Shown here piece after piece: positions 1-8,342 of a stretch of DNA of 64,000 bases. A program made the position numbers and the translations under genes. The DNA lies in the NCBI GenBank assembly GCA_000471925.1, contig CP006668.1:372001-436000 (forward strand), read 5' to 3'. Positions within the stretch are counted from its first letter, which is position 1; each line of letters opens with the position of its first letter. The notes below the pieces were generated by a model. It had not been told where the DNA came from. It saw nothing but the letters and a program-made list of their open reading frames with translations, and searched no databases. This DNA comes from Ralstonia pickettii DTP0602 (GTDB taxonomy: Bacteria > Pseudomonadota > Gammaproteobacteria > Burkholderiales > Burkholderiaceae).

Positions 1-1
1 C

Positions 2-736
2 AACCTGATCCCGACCGATGCGGCCTATGTGCTGGCGGATACGGCAAGAGAAGTGCTCAAGACCATGGCCGACGGCATCCGCGCCACGCGCGAGGCCGCC
101 GGCTATTCGGCCGACCAGCTCAAGATCGGCTCGCTCTATTCACTGACGGTCCAGACCGTGCCCAAGATCGTGATCGGGCTGAAGCTGCGGCGCCCGGAGC
201 TGCAGACCGAACTCGTGCTGGGCTCCAATGCGGACCTGCTGCAAAAGCTCAAGCAAGGCTCGATCGACGCCACGCTGATGGCGGTGCCCGAGCCGGATCC
301 GGATATCGAATCGATCCCGCTGTTCGAGGACGATATCTTCTTTGCGGCGCCGGCCAACTCCCCTTATGCCTCGATGCCGGCGGTCGACCTGCGCGCCTGC
401 CGCGACGAACCATTTGTCGCGCTGAGCGAGGGTTTCGTCACCTATCATGGATTTGTCGAGGCGTTCCGGATCGCGGAGTTCACGCCGAATCTCGTCATGA
501 AGGTGGGCGATATCTTCTCGCTGATGAACCTGGTGGGCGGCGGCATCGGCTGCACGCTGCTGCCCGGCCGGGTCCGGGGCGTGTATTCGCGCAACGTGGC
601 GTTCGTGCCACTGACCGGCGAGTACGACATCAAGCAGAGCATCGGCCTGAGCTTCCTGCGCCGCCGCGAACGCGATCCCAACCTGCTGGCGCTGGCCGCG
701 GTGTGCCGCATGGCCATGCGCGAGACGGACCAATAG
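2..736 (+). CDS. LysR-family regulator, 5' end outside window (MdcR-like)
   Basis: This is the C-terminal part of a LysR-type transcription factor; the reading frame is open from base 2, so the DNA-binding helix-turn-helix lies left of the window. The first visible residues (NLIPTDAAYVLADTARE) match the linker that follows the LysR helix-turn-helix, and the rest is a periplasmic-binding-protein-like effector domain. It lies on the same strand as, and 135 bp before, the malonate decarboxylase operon. By position it is the likely activator of that operon, as MdcR is in other bacteria; this is inference. LysR regulators are more often divergent from their targets, so the tandem arrangement is slightly unusual. 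Confidence 0.85.
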   Translation, partial: NLIPTDAAYVLADTAREVLKTMADGIRATREAAGYSADQLKIGSLYSLTVQTVPKIVIGLKLRRPELQTELVLGSNADLLQKLKQGSIDATLMAVPEPDPDIESIPLFEDDIFFAAPANSPYASMPAVDLRACRDEPFVALSEGFVTYHGFVEAFRIAEFTPNLVMKVGDIFSLMNLVGGGIGCTLLPGRVRGVYSRNVAFVPLTGEYDIKQSIGLSFLRRRERDPNLLALAAVCRMAMRETDQ

Positions 737-822
737 GGCGCCGGGGCCGCTTCCAGCCTTGCTGCTGGCCTCGCTTCCGGCCAGCGTAACGGTTCTCCCC
801 CCGGCGTGATTGTTCGGTGACC

Positions 823-841
823 TCCACCTGTTTAAGGTGGA
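823..841. promoter_or_regulatory. Dyad before mdcA, candidate regulator site
   Basis: A perfect 6-bp inverted repeat, TCCACC and GGTGGA separated by seven AT-rich bases, lies 30 bp before the mdcA start. It could be a LysR-type operator or a small hairpin in the leader. Only the symmetry is seen; the function is inferred from position. Confidence 0.4.
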
Positions 842-871
842 CCCATCAGACAGACGTCAGCCGGAGATGCG

Positions 872-2530
872 ATGACCACCACCAGCACGGGCCGCCAATG
901 GAACACCCGCAGGGAAGCCAAGGCGCGCCGCAAGCAGAACGCCGCCGCGATCGCGCAGGGCAAGCTGGTCCCGACCAGCGATATCGTGCCCTTCCTGGAG
1001 GCCGTGCTGCTTCCGGGCGACCGCGTGGTGCTCGAGGGCAACAACCAGAAGCAGGCTGACTTCCTGTCGCGCTCGCTGGCGCAGGTCGATCCCGCGCGCG
1101 TGAACGCGCTGCACATGATCATTCCCAGCGTCAGCCGGGTCGAGCACCTGGACCTGTTCGAGCGCGGCATCGCGCGCAAGCTGGATTTCTCGTACGCCGG
1201 CGCGCAGAGCATCCGCATCTCGCAGTTCCTGGAAGACGGGCAGCTCGAAGTGGGTGCGATCCACACCTATATCGAACTCTATGCGCGGCTGTATGTGGAC
1301 CTGGTTCCCAACGTCGTGCTGATCGCCGGATACAAGGCCGATCGCGACGGCAATCTCTACACCGGCCCGAGCACCGAAGACACGCCGGCACTCGTCGAGG
1401 CCGCCGCCTTCCGCGACGGCCTGGTCATCGCGCAAGTCAACGAGATCGTCGACGACCCCGCCGGCCTGCCGCGCGTGGACGTGCCGGGCTCCTGGATCGA
1501 CTACGTGGTGCAAGCGGACAAGCCCTTCTTCTGCGAACCGCTGTTCACGCGCGACCCGCGCCTGATCAAGCCGGTCCACGTGCTGATGGCGATGATGGCG
1601 ATCCGCGGCATCTACGAGCGCCACCAGGTGCAGTCGCTCAACCACGGCATTGGCTTCAACACCGCGGCGATCGAACTGATCTTGCCTACCTATGGCGAGT
1701 CGCTGGGGCTGAAAGGCAAGATCTGCAAGTACTGGACCCTCAACCCGCATCCGACGCTGATCCCTGCCATCGAGACCGGCTGGGTCGAGAGCGTGCACAG
1801 CTTTGGCAGCGAACTGGGCATGGAGGCTTATGTTGCCGCAAGGCCGGATGTCTTCTTCACCGGTGCGGATGGTTCGATGCGCTCGAACCGTGCCTTCTGC
1901 CAGCTTGCCGGCCAGTACGCGGTGGACCTCTTCATCGGCTCGACCCTGCAGATCGACGGCGACGGCCACTCGTCCACGGTGACCCGCGGGCGCCTGTCGG
2001 GCTTTGGCGGCGCGCCCAACATGGGCCACCAGCCCGGCGGGCGCCGGCACCCGACGCCGGCCTGGCTGGACCTGATCGAGACCGACGATCCGCTCGCGCG
2101 CGGCCGCAAGCTGGTGGTGCAGATGGTCGAAACCTTCCAGGCAGGCGGCAAGCCCACCTTCGTGGAATCGATGGACGCGGTCGACGTCGCGCGCGAAAGC
2201 GGCATGCCGCTGGCGCCGGTGATGATCTACGGCGACGACGTCACGCACGTGCTGACCGAGGAGGGCATCGCCTACCTGTACAAGGCGCAATCGCTGGAAG
2301 AGCGGCGCCGGATGATCGCCGCGGTGGCCGGCGTCACGCCGATCGGCATGAAGCATGACCCCGCCACGACGCGCCGCATGCGCAGCGACGGCCTGATCGC
2401 GCTGCCTGAAGACCTGGGCGTGCAGCGCAGCCAGGCCACGCGCAGCCTGCTGGCCGCCAAGAGCATGGCCGACCTGGTGGACTGGTCCGGCGGCCTGTAC
2501 GCGCCGCCGGCCCGCTTCCGGAGCTGGTAA
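872..2530 (+). CDS. mdcA: Malonate decarboxylase alpha subunit (acetyl-ACP:malonate ACP transferase)
   Basis: MdcA swaps the acetyl group on the carrier protein MdcC for malonate, giving malonyl-ACP for decarboxylation. The 552 residues match the usual length of the family, and the N-terminal region (NTRREAKARRK, then LVPTSDIVPFLEA) and the GGAPNMGHQPGGRRH stretch are typical of MdcA. It is the first gene of a tight mdcABCDEGH operon; its stop TAA shares one base with the ATG of mdcB, so translation is probably coupled. The ATG at 872 follows a CCGGAGATGCG leader with a usable ribosome site. The cytoplasmic complex converts malonate to acetate and CO2 without free CoA esters. Confidence 0.95.
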   Translation: MTTTSTGRQWNTRREAKARRKQNAAAIAQGKLVPTSDIVPFLEAVLLPGDRVVLEGNNQKQADFLSRSLAQVDPARVNALHMIIPSVSRVEHLDLFERGIARKLDFSYAGAQSIRISQFLEDGQLEVGAIHTYIELYARLYVDLVPNVVLIAGYKADRDGNLYTGPSTEDTPALVEAAAFRDGLVIAQVNEIVDDPAGLPRVDVPGSWIDYVVQADKPFFCEPLFTRDPRLIKPVHVLMAMMAIRGIYERHQVQSLNHGIGFNTAAIELILPTYGESLGLKGKICKYWTLNPHPTLIPAIETGWVESVHSFGSELGMEAYVAARPDVFFTGADGSMRSNRAFCQLAGQYAVDLFIGSTLQIDGDGHSSTVTRGRLSGFGGAPNMGHQPGGRRHPTPAWLDLIETDDPLARGRKLVVQMVETFQAGGKPTFVESMDAVDVARESGMPLAPVMIYGDDVTHVLTEEGIAYLYKAQSLEERRRMIAAVAGVTPIGMKHDPATTRRMRSDGLIALPEDLGVQRSQATRSLLAAKSMADLVDWSGGLYAPPARFRSW

Positions 2531-3459
2531 TGGCGAGCGCAGCTGCAAGGATCCTGCATACGCCGGCACAGCCCTGGCACCAGCCTGCGGCCTCCACCCG
2601 CGCCCAGGCACTGGCTGGCCTGGCCGTCAGCGCGATTGTCGAGGAAGCACGCCTGTCGCCCAAGCCCGGCCTGGTCGACAGCCGCGGCAGCGGTGCGCAT
2701 ACCGACCTGACATTGCCGCTGATGCTGCGCTCTGCGCAGTCGCTGGAACCATCGTTCGTGGCCATGGCCGACGCCGGCCTGCAGGCGCCGCGCGTTGCGT
2801 ATGGGCTGCGCGAACGGCTGGGCGCACTCGGCCGCGAGGCCGAGGCCGTCATGCTGTCTGCCACCGGCGGCGTCAACACGCATCGCGGCGCGATCTGGTG
2901 CATCGGCTTGCTGGTCGGCGCCGCGGGACACGTCAGCGCTGCCGGGCACCGTGCCAGTGCCGCCGCGATCAGTGCTACAGCCGGCGCCATTGCCGCGCTG
3001 CCGGACCGTCACCGCCCCGCGGTGACCGGGAACAAGGGCGAGCTCGCGTGCCTGGCGTACGGGGTTGGCGGTGCGCGGGAGCAGGCACGGGCGGGTTTCC
3101 CGCACGTGATGCGGCTGGCGCTGCCGGCATTGCAGCGCAGCCGCGCGCGCGGCGACAGCGAATCCACGGCACGCCTCAATGCGCTGCTGGCGCTGATGAG
3201 CGCGCTGGACGATACCTGCGTGCTGGCGAGGTCCGGGCACAAGGGCCTGGGCTACATGCAGGCCGGTGCGAAGGCGGTACTCGCCGCCGGTGGCGCGGGC
3301 ACGGTGGCCGGACGGCGGCACCTGCGCAGCCTGGACGCCGGCATGCTGGCGCAGCGCGCCTCACCGGGCGGCGCGGCGGACCTGCTGGCCGCCACCATCT
3401 TTTTGGACCGGCTGTCGCACGACGACGATGCCGGCGGGCACGACTTCAGGGGACTGTGA
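2530..3459 (+). CDS. mdcB: Triphosphoribosyl-dephospho-CoA synthase
   Basis: MdcB (CitG family) makes 2'-(5''-triphosphoribosyl)-3'-dephospho-CoA from ATP and dephospho-CoA, the precursor of the MdcC prosthetic group. The 309-residue protein carries the CitG signatures LSPKPGLVDSRGSGAHTD (about residues 43-60) and GVNTHRGAIW (about 114-123). It overlaps mdcA by one base and mdcC by one base (TGATG). It acts with MdcG, which transfers the group to the apo carrier protein. Family assignment is firm. Confidence 0.93.
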   Translation: MASAAARILHTPAQPWHQPAASTRAQALAGLAVSAIVEEARLSPKPGLVDSRGSGAHTDLTLPLMLRSAQSLEPSFVAMADAGLQAPRVAYGLRERLGALGREAEAVMLSATGGVNTHRGAIWCIGLLVGAAGHVSAAGHRASAAAISATAGAIAALPDRHRPAVTGNKGELACLAYGVGGAREQARAGFPHVMRLALPALQRSRARGDSESTARLNALLALMSALDDTCVLARSGHKGLGYMQAGAKAVLAAGGAGTVAGRRHLRSLDAGMLAQRASPGGAADLLAATIFLDRLSHDDDAGGHDFRGL

Positions 3460-3779
3460 TGGAACAACTGCGATTTGAATTTCCGGCAGGGCAGCCTGCC
3501 GCTGGGCGCGTGCTGGTCGGCGTGGTGGGATCGGGCGACCTCGAGGTGCTGGTCGAGCCCGGCAGCGGCGGCGTGACCACAGTGGAGGTCACCACCTCGA
3601 TCAATGGCTATAGCCGCGTCTGGGATGCGCAGCTTTCGCGCGTCTTTGCCGCCGAGCCGCGGGCATCGATGCAGATCCGCATCCACGATTTCGGCGCGAC
3701 GCCGGGTGTGGTCGGCATGCGCCTGGCCGAAGCCTTTGAGGCGCTGGGGGGCGTACAGCAACCAGGAGAGGGGTCATGA
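3459..3779 (+). CDS. mdcC: Malonate decarboxylase acyl carrier protein (delta subunit)
   Basis: This 106-residue protein is the acyl carrier of malonate decarboxylase. The prosthetic phosphoribosyl-dephospho-CoA is attached to a serine in the motif VVGSGDLEVLVEP; here it falls at Ser25, the same position reported for the Klebsiella protein. Its ATG overlaps the mdcB stop, and its own TGA overlaps the mdcD ATG (ATGA), so it is translationally coupled on both sides. An open frame extends upstream, but the length and the coupling favour this start. Confidence 0.95.
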   Translation: MEQLRFEFPAGQPAAGRVLVGVVGSGDLEVLVEPGSGGVTTVEVTTSINGYSRVWDAQLSRVFAAEPRASMQIRIHDFGATPGVVGMRLAEAFEALGGVQQPGEGS

Positions 3780-4627
3780 GCACCGAGGCACTGCTGGCGC
3801 GCAACAGCTTTATCGAACTGGGGGCACGCGAGCGCGCGCGCGTGCTGCTCGACGCGGGCACCTTCCGCGAACTGGCCGGCCCGTTCGACGGCCTGCAATC
3901 ACCATGGCTGCCGCCGCAGGGCGTGGTGCCCCAGAGCGATGATGGCGTGGTGGTTGCCAAGGGACGCATCGACGGGATGCCGGTGGTGGTGCTGGCGATT
4001 GAAGGCGCGTTCCAGGGCGGCAGCCTCGGCGAAGTCGGCGGCGCCAAGATCGCCGGCGCGCTCGAGCTCGCGGCCGAGGATAATCGCCGCGGCGAACCGA
4101 CGCGCGCGGTGCTGCTGCTGGAAACCGGCGGCGTGCGCCTGCAGGAAGCCAATCTGGGCCTCGCCGCAATTGCCGATATCCACGCCGCGATCGTCGACCT
4201 GCGGCGCTACCAGCCCGTGGTGGGTGTGATCGCGGGGCAGGTGGGGTGCTTTGGCGGCATGTCGATCGCCGCCGGGCTGTGTACCGCGCTGGTGATGACG
4301 CAGGAAGGGCGCCTGGGCCTGAACGGCCCGGCCGTGATCGAGCAGGAGGCGGGCATTGCCGAGTATGACTCGCGCGACCGGCCCTTTATCTGGAGCTTTA
4401 CCGGCGGCACGCAGCGCGTTGCCAGCGGCTTTGCGGATATTTACGTCGATGACGACTGCGACGCCATGCGCAGCGAAGTCGCCACACTGGTGCGCGGCCC
4501 CGTTGCCGCCAGCCATCGCAGCGAGCGCTACGCGCAGTACCTGGCCGCGCTGCAAGACTATGACGCCAGCGTCCAGCCGACACCGGCGGGGGTGCAAGAC
4601 CTGTTTCAATGGGAGAACGACGCATGA
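3776..4627 (+). CDS. mdcD: Malonate decarboxylase beta subunit
   Basis: MdcD and MdcE form the carboxy-lyase that decarboxylates malonyl-ACP to acetyl-ACP. This 283-residue protein has the crotonase/carboxyltransferase fold typical of acyl-CoA carboxylase subunits, with glycine-rich segments such as GAFQGGSLGEVGGAKIAGAL and LLLETGGVRLQEAN. It starts inside the mdcC stop codon and ends four bases into mdcE, typical of an operon producing a stoichiometric complex. Confidence 0.95.
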   Translation: MSTEALLARNSFIELGARERARVLLDAGTFRELAGPFDGLQSPWLPPQGVVPQSDDGVVVAKGRIDGMPVVVLAIEGAFQGGSLGEVGGAKIAGALELAAEDNRRGEPTRAVLLLETGGVRLQEANLGLAAIADIHAAIVDLRRYQPVVGVIAGQVGCFGGMSIAAGLCTALVMTQEGRLGLNGPAVIEQEAGIAEYDSRDRPFIWSFTGGTQRVASGFADIYVDDDCDAMRSEVATLVRGPVAASHRSERYAQYLAALQDYDASVQPTPAGVQDLFQWENDA

Positions 4628-5460
4628 ACGCACAACTCCATCCCGCGCCTGGACGCGAAATCAGCCGCGGCGCACGATGGCTGCAGGCGCTGGCGCCGAC
4701 GGCGTCGTACCTGCCTGGCTTCCCGGACTCGGTGGCAGTTGCGGACGGCGAACTGGCCGGCGGAGCGGTGCGCTGGATCGCGCTCGTGCCGGATGCGACC
4801 AGCCGCTTCCCGCGTGCGCGCAACGGCGAGGCCGGCCTGCTTGAAGGCTGGTCGCTGGCGCGCGCGGTGCGCGAGGTGATCGAAGCGGATCGCAACGCGC
4901 AGGTCAAGCGCGCAATCGTGGCGATCGTCGATACGCCCAGCCAGGCGTATGGCCGGCGCGAAGAAGCGCTCGGCATCCACCAGTCACTGGCCGGCGCCGT
5001 GGCCGCCTATGCCGACGCGCGCCTGGCCGGCCATCCGGTGGTGGCGCTGATCGTCGGGCGCGCCATGTCGGGGGCCTTCCTTGCGCACGGCTACCAGGCC
5101 AACCGCATCATCGCGCTCGATGACAAGGGCGTGCTGGTGCATGCGATGGGCAAGGAAGCCGCCGCCAGGATCACCATGCGCACGGTCGAGGACCTCGAAG
5201 CGCTGGCATCGACCGTGCCGCCGATGGCCTATGACATCGAGAACTTCGCCACGCTGGGCATCCTGTGGCGGCTCATTGATGTGGAATCGGCCAGCGAACC
5301 AATGGCGGCGGATGTGCACCTGGCCCGCGACACCATCCTCTCCGCGCTGGCGGATATCCAGCGCGATCAGGCGCACGACCTGTCGAGCCGGCGCGCGGGG
5401 GCCAACCGCAAGGCGTCGGCCGACGTGCGCGCCTGCCTGACGCGGCAATGGCAGGCCTGA
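4624..5460 (+). CDS. mdcE: Malonate decarboxylase gamma subunit
   Basis: MdcE is the second carboxyltransferase-fold subunit and partners MdcD. The motif VVALIVGRAMSGAFLAHGYQ, followed by ALDDKGVLVHAMGKEAAARIT, is characteristic. An in-frame ATG exists at 4609, but the start at 4624 overlaps the mdcD stop as ATGA, follows a GGGAGAACGACGC ribosome site, and gives 278 residues, the normal family length. The 3' end overlaps mdcG by 13 bp. Confidence 0.94.
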   Translation: MNAQLHPAPGREISRGARWLQALAPTASYLPGFPDSVAVADGELAGGAVRWIALVPDATSRFPRARNGEAGLLEGWSLARAVREVIEADRNAQVKRAIVAIVDTPSQAYGRREEALGIHQSLAGAVAAYADARLAGHPVVALIVGRAMSGAFLAHGYQANRIIALDDKGVLVHAMGKEAAARITMRTVEDLEALASTVPPMAYDIENFATLGILWRLIDVESASEPMAADVHLARDTILSALADIQRDQAHDLSSRRAGANRKASADVRACLTRQWQA

Positions 5461-6095
5461 ACGCCGCCACGCTGGCACCGCATGACCTGGTCTGGCTGGC
5501 CGATCCTGCCACCAGCCTCGACCGGGATGCCTTGCCGGACTGGGTCTCGCTGACAGCGCTGCGCGAGATGCCGGTGGTGGTGCGTCGCGATGGCTGCCGC
5601 ATCGGTGAGATTCCCGTCGGGCTGCGCGGCCGCACGCGCTCGGAACGCTATGGCACCTGGGTCGCGCCCTCGGCGATCTGCAAGATCGTTACGCCGATCG
5701 AGCTGGCCGCGCAGCGCACCTGGCGCCATCGACCGGAGCTGGCGACACTGCCGGCAATCGTCGCGCTCGAGGCTATCGCAGACTGGCTCGACGCAGCGGA
5801 TATCCGGTGGGGCGTGACCGGCAGTGCAGGCTTCTCGCTTGCCTGTGCGCACAACGTGCTGCATGCCGACAGTGACCTCGACCTCGTTGTGCAAGCTGCG
5901 CAACCGCTGCCGGCCCGGCACGTGGAGCTGCTTGCCGAACTGCAGCGCGCCGCGCCGGCCAGGATCGACATCCAGGTTGCGACGCCGTTCGGCGGCTTCT
6001 CGTTGCTGGAGCGAGTGCGCAGCGGCGGCAAGGTGCTGCTGAAGACTGCGCACGGCCCGAGGATGACCGTCGATCCCTGGCAACCCGCGCCATGA
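5448..6095 (+). CDS. mdcG: Phosphoribosyl-dephospho-CoA transferase
   Basis: MdcG transfers the prosthetic group made by MdcB onto Ser25 of MdcC, releasing pyrophosphate. The 215-residue protein has a nucleotidyltransferase-like active site: a GS pair (VTGSAGF) followed by alternating aspartates DSDLDLV at residues 141, 143 and 145, expected to bind metal. It overlaps mdcE at its start and mdcH at its end (ATGA), so all seven genes are coupled. Confidence 0.92.
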   Translation: MAGLNAATLAPHDLVWLADPATSLDRDALPDWVSLTALREMPVVVRRDGCRIGEIPVGLRGRTRSERYGTWVAPSAICKIVTPIELAAQRTWRHRPELATLPAIVALEAIADWLDAADIRWGVTGSAGFSLACAHNVLHADSDLDLVVQAAQPLPARHVELLAELQRAAPARIDIQVATPFGGFSLLERVRSGGKVLLKTAHGPRMTVDPWQPAP

Positions 6096-7024
6096 ACATC
6101 CTGTTCACCTTTCCCGGCCAGGGCGCGCAGCGCCCGGGCATGCTGAAGGACCTGCCGGCGCATCCAGCGGTCGCAGCGGTGCTGGCGGAGGCGGAGGAGG
6201 TCCTGCAGGTAGCAGTAGCGGAGATGGATTCGCCGGCAAGCCTGCAATCCACGGTCTGGACGCAGCTTTGCCTGCTGACCGCAGGCGTGGCGATGACGCG
6301 CTGCCTGGCCGCGCATGAGGCCAGCGCGGATGCAGTTGCCGGCCTGTCCATCGGCGCCTACGCGGCAGCGGTGAGCGCAGGGGTGCTGTCTTTCGCCGAT
6401 GCGCTCAGGCTGGTGCGGCTGCGCGGCGAACTGATGGCACAGGCCTACCCACAGGGCTACGGCATGACGGCCATCATCGGCCTGGACCGAAGCCGGCTCG
6501 AACCGCTGGTCGCGCAAGTCTGCTCGCCGCAGCAACCGGTGTACCTGGCCAACTTCAATGCGCCGACCCAGATCGTGATCGCGGGCAAGCTGTCGGCACT
6601 GGCAGAAGTATCGGCGCTCGCCCTCGCGGCCAGTGCGCAGGCCGCAAAGCCCGTGGCCATCCACGTCCCGTCGCACTGTCCGTTGCTCGATGACGCTGCG
6701 CAGACACTGGGCGATGCCATGCAAGACGTACCGCTGTCGCCGCCCACGCTGCGCTACTTCAGCGCCAGCAAGGCACGCGAACTGCGCGATCCCCGCAAGA
6801 TCGCCGAGGACCTCGTGCAGAACATGGCCACCCCTGTGCGCTGGCATGAAACCATGCTGCTGGTCCGTGCCAATGGTGCGAGGCTGGTGGTGGAAGCGCC
6901 GCCGGGCGACGTGCTGACACGGCTGGCGCAGCCGGTGTTTGCCGATGGCATGGCGCTGGCGTGCGACCGGACCCGGGTGGATTCGATCGCGGCGATCATG
7001 CGGCGCGAGCGGCGAGAGAGTTAG
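6092..7024 (+). CDS. mdcH: Malonyl-CoA:ACP transacylase of malonate decarboxylase
   Basis: MdcH loads malonate from malonyl-CoA onto MdcC, priming the catalytic cycle. It is a FabD-like acyltransferase: FTFPGQGAQ at the N-terminus, and the nucleophile in GLSIG with Ser86, where most FabD proteins have GHSxG. The 310-residue length is normal. It is the last gene of the operon; the next gene is convergent and ends 19 bp away. No malonate transporter (madLM or mdcF type) is visible inside the window, so uptake must be encoded elsewhere, or left of base 1. Confidence 0.93.
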   Translation: MNILFTFPGQGAQRPGMLKDLPAHPAVAAVLAEAEEVLQVAVAEMDSPASLQSTVWTQLCLLTAGVAMTRCLAAHEASADAVAGLSIGAYAAAVSAGVLSFADALRLVRLRGELMAQAYPQGYGMTAIIGLDRSRLEPLVAQVCSPQQPVYLANFNAPTQIVIAGKLSALAEVSALALAASAQAAKPVAIHVPSHCPLLDDAAQTLGDAMQDVPLSPPTLRYFSASKARELRDPRKIAEDLVQNMATPVRWHETMLLVRANGARLVVEAPPGDVLTRLAQPVFADGMALACDRTRVDSIAAIMRRERRES

Positions 7025-7042
7025 GGTTCTCCGGACGAGCCC

Positions 7043-7702
7043 TTACTTGCGCGCTTTCCCGCGCACCGTCTTCTTCGCACTCCCGGCTCTTGCCGCTTCC
7101 TTGTCCGGCAGCGCACCGCCGCCATGCAACTGTTCCAGCCACGACATCGCATCGACGTACGACAGGAACTGGTGCAGGTAGCCCGGCGACATCTCGCGCA
7201 TCAGCGACAGCGAGCGATGTACCAGGTGGTTCGAGTTGAGCGGGCCGGCATGCTCCGGCACGTGCTCCAGCGACTGGCGCAGCTGCCGGTCGACGCTGAC
7301 CCTGGCCCAGGTATCGCGGAAATAATCGACCAGCTCCGGTTCGACCGGGGCGGGGCGCCGCGGCAGGGGCGTGCGCGTTGCGGGAGCGCTTTGCGCGGGC
7401 TGCGCATGGGCCTGCATATGCCCGACCAGGCCGGCAAGCATGCCGGCAGCAGGCTTGCGTGGGAGCACGGCGCTGCTGGCGTGGACGCCTTCGCACGCGG
7501 CGCTCTCCATCGTCTTGCCATAGGCCTCGACCAGGCTGGCCAGCCGGTCGTCCAGCAGGCGCCGCGCGGCGCCGCTGTGGCCGGCCGCGCGCCGGGCCAG
7601 CGCTTCGATAAAGCGGAAGCGCACCGGGTCGAGCCGGTCGGCGCCGCGCTCGCGCCAGGCCTCGAGCGTTGCGCGGACGTCGCCGTTCTTGCCGCTATCC
7701 AT
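7043..7702 (-). CDS. DUF2894 protein of a motor-like module
   Basis: This 219-residue soluble protein has a helical N-terminal part (ARREATLEAW-like, with RFRFIEALARRAAGH), a proline-rich middle and a C-terminal part (YFRDTWARVSVDRQLRQSL, then NSNHLVHRSLSLMREMSPGYL) characteristic of DUF2894. No signal peptide or membrane segment is seen. Its start overlaps the end of the OmpA-like gene by 8 bp, and it is the last gene of a four-gene minus-strand operon (DUF3348, DUF802, OmpA/MotB-like, DUF2894). Its role is unknown; the constant company of a MotAB-like pair suggests a cytoplasmic effector or assembly factor (inference). Confidence 0.75.
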   Translation of the reverse strand: MDSGKNGDVRATLEAWRERGADRLDPVRFRFIEALARRAAGHSGAARRLLDDRLASLVEAYGKTMESAACEGVHASSAVLPRKPAAGMLAGLVGHMQAHAQPAQSAPATRTPLPRRPAPVEPELVDYFRDTWARVSVDRQLRQSLEHVPEHAGPLNSNHLVHRSLSLMREMSPGYLHQFLSYVDAMSWLEQLHGGGALPDKEAARAGSAKKTVRGKARK

Positions 7703-8342
7703 TGCGCTTGGCGGTGCCCGTGGTCACCCGCGGGATCGGCGCGATTTCCACGCGACGGTTGCGGGCCCGGCTTTCGGCGTCGGCGTTCGGCGTCACCGGC
7801 TGCTGCGAGCCGAAGGCCGCCGAGAACACCGACGCGGCCGGCACGCCGGCATCGATCAATGCGCGGGTCACGGTCAGTGCGCGCTGCGCGGACAGTTCCC
7901 AGTTGTCGGCGAAGCGGCGGTTGCCTTCGCGTACCTGCTGGTCGTCGGTGAAGCCGCTGACCATCAGGATCTCGTCGCGGCTGCGCAGGTAGGCCGACAG
8001 CGGCGCGGCCAGGCTGCGGAGCACTTCGCGGCCTTGGGGCTGCAACTGGTCGGAGTTGAGCGAGAACAGCACACTGCCGTTGATGCCGATGCGCCCGTTG
8101 ACCAGCGTCACCCGGCCGGCGGCGAGCGGTCCGGCCAACGCCTTCTCCAGCGTCTCGCGGCGCTGCGCTTCCTCCTGCCGCTGCCTGACCTCGTCTTCCA
8201 GCCTCGCCGTCAGTTCGAGCTGCACGCCGATCACGCCCAGCAGGATCAGCACGAAGGCGCCCAGCAGCACCGACATCAGGTCGCCGAAGACGGCCCACGC
8301 CGGTACGGTCGGCTCCACGCCGGCGTCGAAGTCGTCCCTCAT
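7695..8342 (-). CDS. MotB/ZorB-like protein with OmpA peptidoglycan-binding domain
   Basis: The 215-residue protein has one N-terminal membrane helix (about residues 15-42, WAVFGDLMSVLLGAFVLILL) with a single acidic residue, Asp21, placed as is the proton-carrying Asp of MotB, TolR and ZorB. A short coiled linker (LEDEVRQRQEEAQRRETLEKAL) leads to an OmpA/MotB domain with the GFTDD and RNRRVEI motifs that bind peptidoglycan. It overlaps DUF802 by four bases and DUF2894 by eight. Its partner is the channel protein encoded upstream. The prediction is a stator-type inner-membrane subunit anchored to the cell wall. Confidence 0.85.
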   Translation of the reverse strand: MRDDFDAGVEPTVPAWAVFGDLMSVLLGAFVLILLGVIGVQLELTARLEDEVRQRQEEAQRRETLEKALAGPLAAGRVTLVNGRIGINGSVLFSLNSDQLQPQGREVLRSLAAPLSAYLRSRDEILMVSGFTDDQQVREGNRRFADNWELSAQRALTVTRALIDAGVPAASVFSAAFGSQQPVTPNADAESRARNRRVEIAPIPRVTTGTAKRNG

